Origin: Hepsetus odoe
Taxonomy: Eukaryota > Chordata > Actinopteri > Characiformes > Hepsetidae
DNA length: 64,000 nt
Assembly: GCA_017165825.1 (NCBI GenBank)
Contig: CM029372.1
Coordinates: forward strand, 25,522,524 to 25,586,523
Direction: 5' to 3'
The position numbers and the translations under genes were made by a program. The notes under the pieces were generated by a model, which worked only from the letters and a program-made list of their open reading frames with translations, had not been told where the DNA came from and ran no database searches. Positions 11,738-22,443 of the stretch are shown piece after piece. Each line of letters starts with the position of its first letter. Position 1 is the stretch's first letter.

Positions 11738-13845
11738 TCTAACCCTGTCCATCCTCGTCACACCCAACGGAAATCTCAGCATCTTTAACTCTTGACACCT
11801 CCAGCTCCACCTCCTGGGTTTTCATCAGTGCCACCGTCTCCAACACGCACAACATAGCTGGTCTCACTGCTGTCCTGTAGACTTTTCTCTTCACTCTTGC
11901 TGGTACCTGACTGTAAAAGGCCACTTCACCTTCCTTCCTCACTTCATCCATTCTTCTCCACCCATTCCAACCTGCCTGCACTCTCTTTTTTGCCTCTATT
12001 CCACACTTGTAATTCTGAACTTCTACTCTGCATCCTAACCACTCCACTTTCATCTTTTTTGCTCACATTCATGTATTCTCTGTCCTACTCACTTTCATTC
12101 TTCTCCTCTCTAGAGCATATCGCCAACTCTCCAGGTTCTCGTCAAGCTGCTTCTTACTCTTTTCTCTAGCTTTCCCATGACTTCATGCAATGGCTGATCA
12201 ACTTTATCTCTCTATAGTTACTACAGCTCTGTGCATCACCCTTATTCTTGAAAATCAGTACCAGTACACTTCATTTCCACTCCTCAGGCATCCTCTCACT
12301 TTCCAAAATTGGGTTAAACAATCTGGTCAGAAACTCCACTGCCATCTCTCCTTAACACCTCCATGCTTCCATCTGCTTCCAACCTTTCCATTCTTCATCC
12401 TCTTCATCACTGCCCTTAATTCAATCTTGCTTATTTATTGCAATTTCAGGTTAACTAGCTTCACATCATCCAATCTTCACTCTCTTGTTCTCTTCATTCA
12501 TCAGGCCTTCAAAGTATTCCTTCCATCTGCTCAACACACTATGCTCACTTGTATGTTTCCATTTCTATCCTTTATCACTCTGACCTGCTGCACATCTTTC
12601 CCAGCTCTGTCTCTCTGTCTAGCTAATTGGTATATGCTCTTTTTTTCCCTCCTTACTGTCCAACCTCTCATACAAGTCACCAAAGACTACTGCTTTCTGC
12701 ACCCTGTGCTTCATCTCATTGTCTTTCTGTCTACTTTCTTCATCTCTCTGACTGTCCCACTTCTTCTTTGCCTCCCTCTTCTTCCGTATACATTCCTGGA
12801 CTTCTGGGCTCCACCCCCAGGTTTCCTTATCCTCCTTATTCCTTCCAGATGTCACACCAAGTACCTTGTACCAAGTATCTAGTATCTGCAGCAGTGTCCC
12901 AGCAATCCGGTAGCTCTTCATCACTTCGCAGTGCCTGTGTTAACTCCAGCCTGAATTCCACCTTGCAGTCCTCCTTCTTCAGCTTCCACCACTTGATCCT
13001 CAACTCTGCCCTCACTTTCCTCCTCTTCTTGACCTCCAAGGTCATCCTACAGACCACTGTCCTATGCCGTTGAGCTACGCTCTCCCCTGTCACTTTGCAG
13101 TCTCCAATCTCCTTCAAATGGACCCTCCTGCAAAGGATATAATCTACCTGTGAGCATCTTCCTCCACTCTTATATGTCACCCTGTGTTCCTCCCTCTTCT
13201 TAAAATAAGTATTAACTACAGCCATTTCCATCCTTTTCACAAAATCTCACAATCATCTGACCTTCAGCATTCCTCTCCTAGACACCATACCTACCCATCA
13301 CCTCCTCATCACCTCTGTTCCTTTCATCAGCATTCATCAGTGTTCCTTGGGAACACTTTCTATCACTTCATCTAACTCACCCCAGAATTCTTCTTTCTCC
13401 TCTATCTCACAACAAACTTGTGGGGCATAAGCACTAACCACATTCATTATTACACCTTCCAGTATCAAACTCATCACCCTATCTGACACCCTCTTCACCT
13501 CCAAAACACTCCTCATATACTCTTCTTGTGGGTAACACCTACCCCATTCCTCCTTCCATCTACACCATGGTAAAACAATTCAAACCTTCCTCCAATACTC
13601 CTGACCTTCCTACCCTTCCATCTAGTCTCTCACACTCAAAATGTTGACCTTCCTTCTCTCCATCATATCAGCTAATTATCTACCTTTATCAGTCATGCTG
13701 CCAACATTGAAAGTTCCTACTCTCACTTCCACTCTCCTCTACTTCCTTCTCTCCTACTTCCTCCAGACATGCCTTCCTCCTCTTCTTCTTCTTCTTCTCC
13801 TTTGGCCAACAGTAGCCCAATTTCCTCCAGCCACTGTAGGCTAAG
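11738..13845 (-). pseudogene. RTE-type LINE remnant (endonuclease plus partial RT)
   Basis: On the minus strand this is a decayed ORF of an RTE-clade LINE abundant in fish. From 5' to 3' of the element: an apurinic-endonuclease-like start reading VRVGTFNVGSMTDKGR (complement of about 13685-13728); an endonuclease C-terminal part with NTYFKKREEHRVTYKSGGR and QVDYILCRR near 13080-13230; a linker with VQECIRKKREAKKKWD near 12740-12800; and a 3' region with RVKRKVYRTAVRPAMLC near 11840-11900. The catalytic (F/Y)ADD block and the C-terminal GHVQRRD block are not present, so it is deleted in the middle and truncated at the 3' end. Stop codons interrupt the endonuclease. The opposite strand gives long spurious frames rich in Leu, Ser and Phe. 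Related 3' fragments occur at 26.9, 40.0, 45.2, 59.3 and 62.0 kb. Confidence 0.85.
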
Positions 13846-13849
13846 TTTG

Positions 13850-14925
13850 TAGCTTAGTTTCCATATATGCACCCAACAAAGCTGCCTGTTGATATCAGTC
13901 AGTTCACAAGTTAGTTACTGAAATTGCATCAGTGTTTAAATGTCACATAGCATACATGACCAGAGAACACATGGGGTGGAAATGTCACACTTGTGATATT
14001 TCTGTGTAGAAAATACCTACCAAATCAATCATCCCCCTTGCTGTGCCCCTTGGGTGACTGTGGCACATGGAAACATCCAATGCACGGGCGTTCAAACATC
14101 ATTAATGTCTGTCAGCCGTGTGGACAGATTAGCCTCTGGTCCCGGGGTTCAAGACGATGTCCCCTGTCGTGACTTCAGAAAGCGTCTGTTGCAGATGTTT
14201 GGCATGTTTGTTTGGAATCTCAGACATGCCAGTTTCTGATAGGATGACATTTAGGATGAGATATGAAGAGAGTGGAAGAAAGGTTGAGCAAGAGAATAAA
14301 ATCAAGACCGCTGGAGAAGCAAGATGGATTGATGAGCTGAGCAAGTTGAAATGGCAGGCAGCCAGAAAGCACTGAGGTCAGTCCACAAGGAGCTTTCTTC
14401 TACGGAAATTATGCATTTAAGGGGGCCAAGGCTGTCTTTACTTTTGGGAGAAGAGGCCAAGAGAGAGGAAACAGAAAGAAAGATGATGAGAGGGAGAGAG
14501 ATTAATGGCCTTAGATGGGAGCAACAGAGAACAAGGTGCTTCATCCTAGTAGCTACAGCAAAAAACATTAAGGAACTACACTCTAAAAACTAAAGGTTCT
14601 TTAAAGCTGCTTTCAGAGCTTCTTTGAAAAACTTTATACTTTGAGCATGCACTCACCAGGTAGACCCCCCTTTTGCTTTCAGATGTGCCACAGTTCTTCA
14701 TAGCTGCTAGAAACATTCTGTGGTCCTTATTAGAATAACAGTATCTGATTTACTGGATGTATATCCATGATGTAAATCTACCTTTCCCCCACATTCCAAA
14801 GTCTATGTACATTTGGATTGTGAACTAGGTAAGAGTGACAAGGGAAAAAATCCTATAGAAAATAATCACGAAAAGGAACCAAGACTCATGAGAAAAAATG
14901 CTCAAGCGCAAGATGTAGAACCTCA
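13850..14925. other. unique DNA, no feature seen
   Basis: No repeat recognised. The plus strand is purine-rich between 14250 and 14560, giving overlapping open frames on both strands without motifs. Confidence 0.4.
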
Positions 14926-14928
14926 AAT

Positions 14929-15110
14929 GAAAGTGAAAGTGGCTATGTGACATTGTAAAACATCTACGGCATATAGTGAAAGTGACCCATGCACACAAAC
15001 ACACACCATGCAGCAGAGGGTAGCAATGAAAGTACCTGGGGAGTAGTGACGGGGACAGCACCTTGCTCAAGGGTACTTCAGGGCAACTTAAGGGGTTTGA
15101 ACCCACAATC
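14929..15110 (-). mobile_element. SINE-A copy, head replaced by poly-T
   Basis: Starts at GAAAGTGAAAGTGGC, then CATGCAGCAG, GGGACAGCACCTTGCTCAAG and the reversed B box TTTGAACCCACAATC. It ends where a poly-T run (15112-15129) begins. The tRNA head beyond the B box is lost. Confidence 0.85.
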
Positions 15111-15216
15111 GTTTTTTTTTTTTTTTTTACAGCAAGACTCACTGAAAGGAACCCAAACTCAAAAGGAGAAACTTTCTGTGAGCAAGAAGAACCACTGAGA
15201 TGATCCAAGATTCCTG

Positions 15217-15360
15217 GGTGGAGGTGGTCTAGTGGTAGGGTAGGGTAGGGTAGGGTAGGGTAGGGTACTTGCCTATGGGCCTATGACTGAAGAGCTCCCA
15301 GGTTCAAATCCCATCTCTAGCACTGCCATCACTGGGTCCCTGAGCAAGACCCTTGACATA
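15217..15360 (+). mobile_element. SINE-B copy, 3' truncated, with an internal GGGTA array
   Basis: Head GGTGGTCTAGTGG, B box GGTTCAAATCC, then CTAGCACTGCCATCACTGGG and GAGCAAGACCCTT, where it stops. The tail is missing. An array of GGGTA units expands the head between the A box and the anticodon-arm equivalent. The Rex3-like LINE lies immediately downstream. Confidence 0.85.
15236..15267 (+). repeat. (GGGTA)n array with six GGG runs
   Basis: Six GGG triplets begin at 15238, 15243, 15248, 15253, 15258 and 15263, each separated by TA. The regular spacing is compatible with G-quadruplex formation on the plus strand. The normal SINE-B head has only one TAGGGTA here, so this is a local expansion of that pentamer. 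Confidence 0.9.
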
Positions 15361-15424
15361 AGTGTTTAGCTCACACATTAGCACTTACTAAAGATGTTCC
15401 ATCCATCCATCCATTTTCTTCCGC

Positions 15425-16081
15425 TTATCCGAGGTCGGGTTGTGGGGGCAGCAGCTCCAGCAGGGATGCCCAGACTTCCCTCTCTCCAGCCACTTCTTCC
15501 AGCTCCTCTGGGTGGATCCCAAGGCGTTCCCAGGCCAGCCGAGAGACATAGTCTCTCCAGCGTGTCCTGGGTCTTCCCCGGGGTCTCTTTCCGGTGGGAC
15601 GTGCCCGGAACACCTCACCTGGGAGGCGTCCAGGGGGCATCCTAATCAGATGCCCGAGCCACCTCATCTGACTCCTCTCGATGCGGAGGAGCAGCGGCTC
15701 TACTTTGAGCCCCTCCCAGATGACTGAGCTTCTCACCCTATCTCTAAGAGAGAGTCCAGACACCCTGCGGAGGAAACTAATTTCGGCCGCTTGTATTCGC
15801 GATCTCGTTCTTTCCGTCACTACCCACAGCTCGTGACCATAGGTGAGGGTGGGAATGTAGATCGACTGGTAAATTGAGAGCTTTGCCTTCTGGCTCAGCT
15901 CCTTCTTCACCATGACGGACCAATGCAGAGCCCGCATCACTGCAGAAGCTGCCCCGATCCGCCTGTCGATCTCCCGCTCCATTTTACCCTCACTCGTGAA
16001 CAAGATTCCGAGATACTTAAACTCCTCCACTTGGGGCAAGGTCTCAGTCCCAATCCTGAGAGGGCATTCCACACTTTTCAC
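15425..16081 (-). pseudogene. Rex3-like ORF, C-terminal region
   Basis: A 218-codon open frame that continues the LINE ORF after the deletion. It reads FKYLGILFTSEGKMEREIDRR, then ELWVVTERTRSRIQAAE, MRWLGHLIRMPP and the basic block KRPRGRPRTRWRDYV near the end. The W-GH-R...GRP..RW.D arrangement is the conserved C-terminal signature of RTE-clade proteins. The frame is intact to its stop, next to the GATG tail. The frame starts at the deletion junction, so the ATG is incidental. Confidence 0.88.
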
Positions 16082-16701
16082 AGGAGCCCCCGAGGGACAC
16101 AGTCAAATGCCTTCTCCAAGTCCACAAAGCACATGTAGACTGGTTGGGCAAATTCCCATGCACCCTCCAGGACCCTGCAAAGGGTGTAGTGTTGGTCCAC
16201 TGTTCCGCGACCTGGACGAAAACCACATTGCTCCTCCTGGATCCGAGGTTTGACTGTCCGATGGACCCTCCTTTCCAGGACCCCTGAATAGACTTTCCCC
16301 GGGAGGCTGAGAAGTGTGATCCCTCGATAGTTGGAACACACCCTCTGGTCCCCTTTCTTAAAGAGGGGGACCACCACCCCGGTTTGCCAATCCAGAGGCA
16401 CCGTCCCCGATGTCCATGCGATGTTGCAGAGGCGTGTCAGCCATGATAGTCCTACAATATCCAGAGCCTTGAGGAACTCTGGGCGGATCTCATCCACTCC
16501 CGGAGCCCTGCCACCAAGGAGCTTTTTGACCACCTTGGCAACCTTAGCCCCAGAGATGGAAGAGTCCACCTCTATGTCCCCAGGCTCTGCTTCCTCCTCG
16601 GAAGGCATGTTGGTGGAATTAAGGAGGTCTTCGAAGTACTCCCCCCACCGACCCACAATGTCCCGAGTCGAGGTCAGCAGCGCACCATCCCCAATATACA
16701 C
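16078..16701 (-). pseudogene. Rex3-like reverse transcriptase, N-terminal half
   Basis: The open frame contains fingers and first palm motifs: GGRAPGVDEIRPEFLKAL, then PLFKKGDQRVCSNYRGITL, QCGFRPGRGTVDQ and finally VDLEKAFDCVPR (about 16083-16120), which contains the first catalytic aspartate block. Immediately after CVPRGLL, at 16080/16081, the sequence jumps to the C-terminal region. The part that should hold the (F/Y)ADD active-site pair is deleted, so the product would be catalytically dead. The deletion joins cleanly without a filler sequence. Confidence 0.88.
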
Positions 16702-17650
16702 TGTGTTGACTATGCACTGCTTTCCCCTCCTGAGACGCCGGATGGTGAACCAGAATTTCCTCGAAGCCGTCTGGAAGTGGAGTGGAATGGAGGTGGGAGT
16801 TGAAGCTTGTCCTGACAGGGGACTCTGCCAGACGTTCCCAGCAGACCCTCACAATGCGTTTGGGCCTACCAGGCCTGACCAGCATCCTCCTCCACCAACG
16901 AAGCCAACTCACCACCATGTGATGGTCAGTTGACAGCTCCGCCACTCTCTTCACCCGAGTGTCCAAGACATGGGGCTGCAAGTCCGATGTCACGACCACA
17001 AAATCAATCATCGAACTGCGGCCTAGGGTGTCCTGGTGCCAGGTGCACATGTGGACATCCTTATGCCTGAACATGGTATTCGTTATGGACAATCCGTGAC
17101 AAGCACAAAAGTCCAATAACAGAACACCGCTCTGGTTCAGATCGGGGGGGCCATTCCTCCCAATCACGCCCTTCCAGGTGTCACTGTCATTACCCACGTG
17201 AGCATTGAAGTCCCCCAGCAGAACGATGGAGTCACCAGGAGGCCCCTCTAGCGCCCCCTCCAGAGACCCCAGAAAGGGTGGGTAGTCCAGAATGCTGTTT
17301 GGCGCATAAGCGCAGACAACACTAAGGACCCGTCCCCCGACCTGAAGGCGGAGGGCCGCCACCCTCTCATCTGCCGGGGTAAACCCCAATGTACTGGCCC
17401 CAAACCATGGGGCAATAAGTATGCCCACACCTGCTCGCCGCCTCTCACCGGTGGCAACTCCAGAGTGGAAAAGAGTCCAGCCCCTCTCAAGCAGACTGGT
17501 TCCAGAGTCCAAGCTGTGCGTCGAGGTGAGTCCAACTATATAGTCCAACTAGCCGGAACTTCTCAACCTCGCGCACTAGCTCAGGCTCCTTCCCCACCAG
17601 AGAGGTGACATTCCACGTCCCTAGGGTCAGCTTCTGCAGTCGAGGGTCGG
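16700..17650 (-). pseudogene. Rex3-like apurinic endonuclease domain, frameshifted
   Basis: This domain nicks the target DNA during LINE insertion. The start reads LTLGTWNVTSL (complement of about 17600-17630), the usual beginning of an apurinic-type LINE endonuclease. A frameshift near 17545 moves the reading to a second frame that runs to about 16619. That frame carries the catalytic blocks SIVLLGDFNAHVG (about 17190-17230) and STDHHMVVSWL (about 16910-16940), with IDFVVVTSDL between them. Thus the GDFN and the DHH part of the usual SDH motif remain recognisable. After the DHH block the sequence soon loses similarity and changes frame, and the linker to the reverse transcriptase is shortened. 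The copy cannot encode a full-length protein. Confidence 0.85.
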
Positions 17651-17659
17651 ACCGCCAAG

Positions 17660-18064
17660 GCCCCCGTTTTCGGCCACCGCCCAGCTCACAGTGCACCCGA
17701 CCTCTTTGGCCCCTCCCACAGGTGGTGAGCCCATGGGAAGGGGGACCCACGTTGCCTCTTCGGGCTGTGCCCACCCGGGCCCCATGGGTAAAGGCCCGAC
17801 CACCAGGCGCTCGCCATCGGGCCCCACCTCCAGGCCTGGCTCCAGAGGGAGGCCCCGGTGACCCACGTCCGGGCGAGGGAAAACGTCTTCCATAATTGGT
17901 TCTCATCTAAGAGGTCTGAACCGCTCTTTGTCTCTTCCCTCACCTAGGACCTGTTTGCCTTGGGTGCCCCTACCAGGGGCATAAAGCCCCCGACAACATA
18001 GCTCCCAGGATCATTGGGACACGCAAACCCCTCCACCACGATAAGGTTGCGGTTCAAGGAGGAG
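17660..18064 (-). other. 5' leader of the Rex3-like LINE, with possible HDV-like ribozyme fold
   Basis: Minus-strand sequence between the 5' end (18064) and the endonuclease. The first 75 nt (18064-17990) can be folded by eye as a nested double pseudoknot. P1 is CTCCTCC with GGAGGGG (18058-18064 with 18028-18034, 7 pairs including one wobble). P3 is ACC with GGT around a 7-nt loop. P4 is TCCCA with TGGGA (18015-18019 with 18003-18007). P2 is CCGCA with TGTCGG, one base bulged (18048-18052 with 17990-17995). Just downstream is a strong hairpin, TGCCCC with GGGGCA at 17965-17981. A GC-rich segment follows up to the endonuclease. Confidence 0.4.
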
Positions 18065-18079
18065 ACTAAAGATGTCCTT

Positions 18080-19465
18080 TAGCTAAATTAAAGTAATGTT
18101 CTTTAAAGTAAAAATTAAAGTAAAAATCTTTGTTACATTTGTTAGGTTGTGCAGTAAAGGGTAAGTCAATGAAATGGAGGAGCTAAAATGGAGGACTTTT
18201 CTTACTTAATCATCTAAAGACGTAGTAAGAATTGCATTGATTAAACCACAAAAATGGGTATGAACACTCCAATAAATATATAATTATCAATCTTGATTCT
18301 GCAATCAAATGTTTTTCACTTTTTTTCTTTCATATAGGTGCTGCTCTAGAAGTAGAGAGAGTGGTGGGATGGGCAGGGAAAGTGACAAAGTTAGGGAGAA
18401 ACAGACAGAGAGAGTGAAAGAGAGAACCATGAATGGGTGACCCAGTTAATATAGATTACGAATCTCCATAATAATGATCTGAATCACATGGCTCATATGT
18501 TACCATGATGGTTCTTTTTCATTACTACTCACCTCCAACACATTCAGGTGTGAAGAGCCGACCATCAGCGAATTCAAATCACCTTCAATCTTCCCAGCTA
18601 CATTTATATACATTACTGCACTGCCAAACTGTCGTTTTATTCATCAAACTAATTAAGCAACCAGGGCATTGTGGGAAGACATATCTGCCTATCTGCCTGT
18701 TATCATTTTCAGTTACGGAGACCTGGACAAATGTGCAAACACTCGGCCTGTTTAATTGAGCTTTCCAATGGGGCACTGAACGGTAAATTTATGCAACCCA
18801 TCTGCCTCATAAATAACCAGAGCCCAGGAAACAGCAGACCGTGGGTTGCTCTGATTTCCGTTTTCCAGAAGGTCGCATATCAGCCTGCCTGGTTTTGCAG
18901 GCTGCCGGATGCTGGGAGTTTCCAGGGTTGCCTTGTTTTCCGAAAGAAAAAGACAGCAGTGGGATATAGGAGCTAAGATTAGTTGCTGCTTCCATCTAAC
19001 AGTGAAGAACATGCATCACCAAACCATATGCTGAAGAAATGGCTTTTGTACTGCGTGGGATTCAGTGATGTTTACTTTAATCTTGTTCATGTTATTTAAA
19101 AAAGTGTATAATAGATTGAAACTGGGACAGTATTGTTTACTGACACACAATGAGCTGTCAGAATTAAATATGCTTATTGGGTCAGCGTCATCTTTGCCAT
19201 TGGCTATGTCAGTAGCTAGGTCAATGAAACAGATGAGTTTTACGAAGCAAATAAAGTAATTTATTTCACTCCCTTACACAAACTTTTCATAACTCAGCCA
19301 CTAGGGATGCACAAGCCAGTGTATTTGTTCATGCCGGTCCCAAGCCCGGATAAATGGGGAGGGTTACATCAGGAAGGGTTACATCCCGTGTAAAACTTTT
19401 GCCAAATCAACATGCGGACAACAAAACAGACTTCCATCGGTCGAGACCAGGGTTAACAACGACCA
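18080..19465. other. unique DNA, no feature seen
   Basis: No recognised repeat or exon. Several overlapping short frames at 18500-19010 run on both strands without motifs. Confidence 0.4.
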
Positions 19466-19470
19466 CCACC

Positions 19471-19708
19471 AGTGAAAGTGACAAACCTTGTCATTGCGAG
19501 GTCACAGCACAGCACACCGCAACAAAATCGGACCTCTGCATTTAACCCATGGGGGAGCCTGTAATTAGGACTTATGCAAGGTACCATCCCCAACACTGCT
19601 CCCTGGGTGCTGAAATGGCTGCCCACTTCTACATGGTGTGTGTATGGATTAAATTTACTAAAATTTTGTTGCAGTGTGCTCAAAATGACAAATAGTCACT
19701 TTCACTTA
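19471..19708. mobile_element. two SINE-A 3' parts in inverted orientation
   Basis: A reversed SINE-A 3' end (19471-19552, AGTGAAAGTGACAAACC to TTTAACCCAT) abuts a forward SINE-A 3' part (about 19576-19708, CAAGGTACC to AGTCACTTTCACTT). A short TGTAATTAGGAC piece, typical of SINE-B, lies at the join. Both lack tRNA heads. Confidence 0.8.
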
Positions 19709-19744
19709 ACTTCAGACAGGTCTTCTGCAGTCTTATTGGTAAAG

Positions 19745-19745
<1 letters not shown>

Positions 19746-19782
<37 letters not shown>
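19746..19782. repeat. (CA)n microsatellite
   Basis: Uninterrupted CA dinucleotides, then CATATATGG. Confidence 0.95.
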
Positions 19783-19785
<3 letters not shown>

Positions 19786-19799
19786 GGTAAAATTGTAAG

Positions 19800-22225
19800 T
19801 TTCAAATCTGAAATCTCATTTCTCTTTTTTCACTTTGTCAAATTCCTGTCAATTCTGCTACAGTTGTTCAAGAACACATCAAGATCTAAGTTCACAAATG
19901 CGACCAGTTTGTTGCGTTTTGCCCCTTCACATCAGCGTACTCATGCATACGCTGTTACCATGGCAACTAATATGACAGCCTCACCATTCTAATCAGATTT
20001 GCTCTATTGAAAACTGAGCACTCAAGATTTAAGAAACAAATCTGATTTGCCCTGCAGTGTAAACAAAGTCTTAGAATGGACTCCAGTCACTTCTGTACGA
20101 ACTCACCGAGTGCTTATCATTCAATCAGGTATTTTAGAGGCCACTTTACACCTGAAAGAGCATTTTGCAATAAATTGAACATTTCATTTCTTAAGCATAA
20201 TGCAAAACAGGCCATCTGTACAACACAGAGTATATTTTTCAGATAAATCAACTTGTTTCAAAAATACTATTTTATGCCTTTCTTGTCTTATTTTTAGCAA
20301 ATGGAGTAGATTAAATGGAAATAAAAAATGGAGGAAAATGTTTTATTGCAGGTTTCAAAGTGCCTAAAGATACAAGGTGCCTAGATTAAAAAAGGTTCCA
20401 GCCTCTCAGCGTTCACACAGAAATAGAGGAAAGCTACTTTATGTTCATGGCCCAAAGGGACTGAAGGAATTCTTTTGGTATTCAAGGTCTTAAACATTCA
20501 GAATAAGTGGTTCAGATAATGAGTGAGAGAGTGAGTGAGAGAGAGAGAGCGAGAGAGAGAGAGAGAGAGACTGGTTGCTGGTTTCTTCTTACAATTTACT
20601 AGTTAGCAATATCCATTTAGATACAGTAGATGTTTCATAATGAAAGATATTGTTTCCTACCAAAACGTCGAGATAAGGATGATGCTACAATGCACGCTTC
20701 ATGTAATTGCAAGCACCATTCTATTGAATAAAAATGAAGCACTGTAGGAAGTGAAATCACCTTCCCAATATTAGAGCCAAGAGTAGGCAGAGCTAGAAGG
20801 CAGAACCGATTCCTGACTTATATTTCAGCTCGGCACTGCGGCACCAAGGACTAACCAGTCAGAAAGTGGCTGACGTTAATTACCCCTTGCCTCTGCTTCC
20901 CTGACGGGAGCGATAAACACTTGAAGAAATATGCATTAGCTGCCTGACTTGATTGATGCTTCATATGGAGGCTCTCAAAGATGGACACTCGTAGAGGCTG
21001 GTTGTAAAAAAAAAAAAGGCAAGGTGGAATAATGGCCACCAAACAAAGAGTGTGACCACTGCGGTCATTACTGAGACCTGCAGCACAAAAGAAAGGTAGG
21101 AAGGAGGGGGTGTGTGCTTATTTGTCCCCATGCTGCAGAAGACATCTTACAGAACAGTGTGCTCTGTGGCGGAGACACAGTGCATGCATGTATAATTGCA
21201 CTGTTAATCTCAGATAGGGCAAAGCAATGCCAGAATACAGTATGAAGGCAAGTTAAGGCAAATAAAGTCCTCTGGTTAGCCCTGTGAGAAGTTCCTCAGC
21301 CTTAGTTCTTTCCTCTTCTGTCTGTCAGAATGTGCCTCTCACTCCGCTTCCTAGCCCACGGTGGACGAAACAAGAGACGCTTGTCATAGACGCCCAGGAA
21401 TCTTATTAGGAGCGGTGCCGACAGCATCCAAAGGCAAGATCAGCTCAGATGAGGCAGAGTGACGTCACGAGCGACCACGTAAGGTCACTGTAAGAGTGAA
21501 GTGAAACATGCAGACCTCCTGCTGGGTTTCCTTCCTGCTGCTACTGATGGCATTTCCATCATCCGTGACTCAGCCCTGATGAGATACTGTCTCACTCGCC
21601 CTCTCTCTCCAAAAATGGGCCACATGGACCACAGCAGCCTGTGAGGACACACAAACAAGCAGGATGGGGTCAGCAAGGATACACACACACACACACACAC
21701 ACAAACATGCACAGAGTGCAGCGGTAATCAACCGGAAAAGTGCAATGACTAACCTCACTGGAGTAAATATATATTTAGAACCGTTGCGATGAGCAGAAGC
21801 TTCTCTCAGATAGAACGAGGGGAATTTTACTGACAAAGTGTGAATAAATATGGAAAGCTCTGCACTTCAGACAGTATTGGAAATACGGCACATGTTCACA
21901 GTAACAAAGTGCATGTAAATCTTTTTTTCCAGATAATATGATTTTTGTGCAGATTCCAGTTCTACAGATTTATGTTATGATGGGTGCGGAATTAACAGAT
22001 CTAGAGTTGATCCTACAATGAGAGACAAGGAGGTAGAGCTTCCAGAGTGACAGGAGAACCTCCAGAATCATTGCCTTTGAAGTGTTTTTCATAACATAAA
22101 GCATTATTCATTTTCATTACATTGTTTTTAATTTTGGAGTAAAACCTATTTGAAAACATTATGGTCTCTGGCTTCAAAAACAGTCTCATCTTCAGCATAT
22201 TGAGGTTTAAATGAAAGAAACTGAA
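19800..22225. other. unique DNA with short microsatellites
   Basis: No exon recognised. There is a (GA)-type repeat at about 20520-20571, poly-A at 21007-21018 and (CA)n at 21680-21702. The stretch at 20355-20410 (CAAAGTGCCTAAAGATACAA) resembles 22248-22300, so both may belong to one dispersed repeat that also precedes the minisatellite at 22.44 kb. Confidence 0.45.
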
Positions 22226-22443
22226 AGAAATATTTTAGTGCTCTAGGCTGCAAAGTGTCTAAAGATACACGGTTCTAGATAAAGGGGTTCCAACCACCAT
22301 TCAGCATCAGCAGTAAACGATCATCTGGAATCCTCTGCACCTGTTTCTTCACTGCTTCTTGTATGTAGTTAGACACTTTGTTCTGCTTGAAGGTTCAGAC
22401 GTAGATCACTGTGTGGATTAACCAACACAGAACTATCAAACTG

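Larger units (their letters stand above)
15387..18075 (-). mobile_element. Rex3-like RTE LINE with 11-bp target-site duplications
   Basis: The element occupies 15398-18064 on the minus strand. The direct repeat ACTAAAGATGT flanks it at 15387-15397 and 18065-18075, as expected of target-primed insertion. Its 3' end is a very short untranslated tail of GATG repeats (CATCCATCCATCCATT on the plus strand at about 15399-15414), a known hallmark of the teleost Rex3 family of the RTE clade. Because the flanking repeats abut both ends, the 5' end looks complete. The body is only about 2.67 kb because of internal deletions that remove the RT catalytic block. It is therefore a non-autonomous, frameshifted copy. 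Confidence 0.85.

Noticed and set aside
12190..12882. 230-codon plus-strand open frame, hydrophobic, could look like a membrane protein
   Set aside because: It is the antisense shadow of the RTE LINE at 11738-13845; its Leu/Ser/Phe-rich content comes from reading purine-rich codons backwards.
16331..17895. Plus-strand frames of 96-200 codons
   Set aside because: Antisense to the Rex3-like LINE, whose minus strand carries the recognisable endonuclease and RT motifs.
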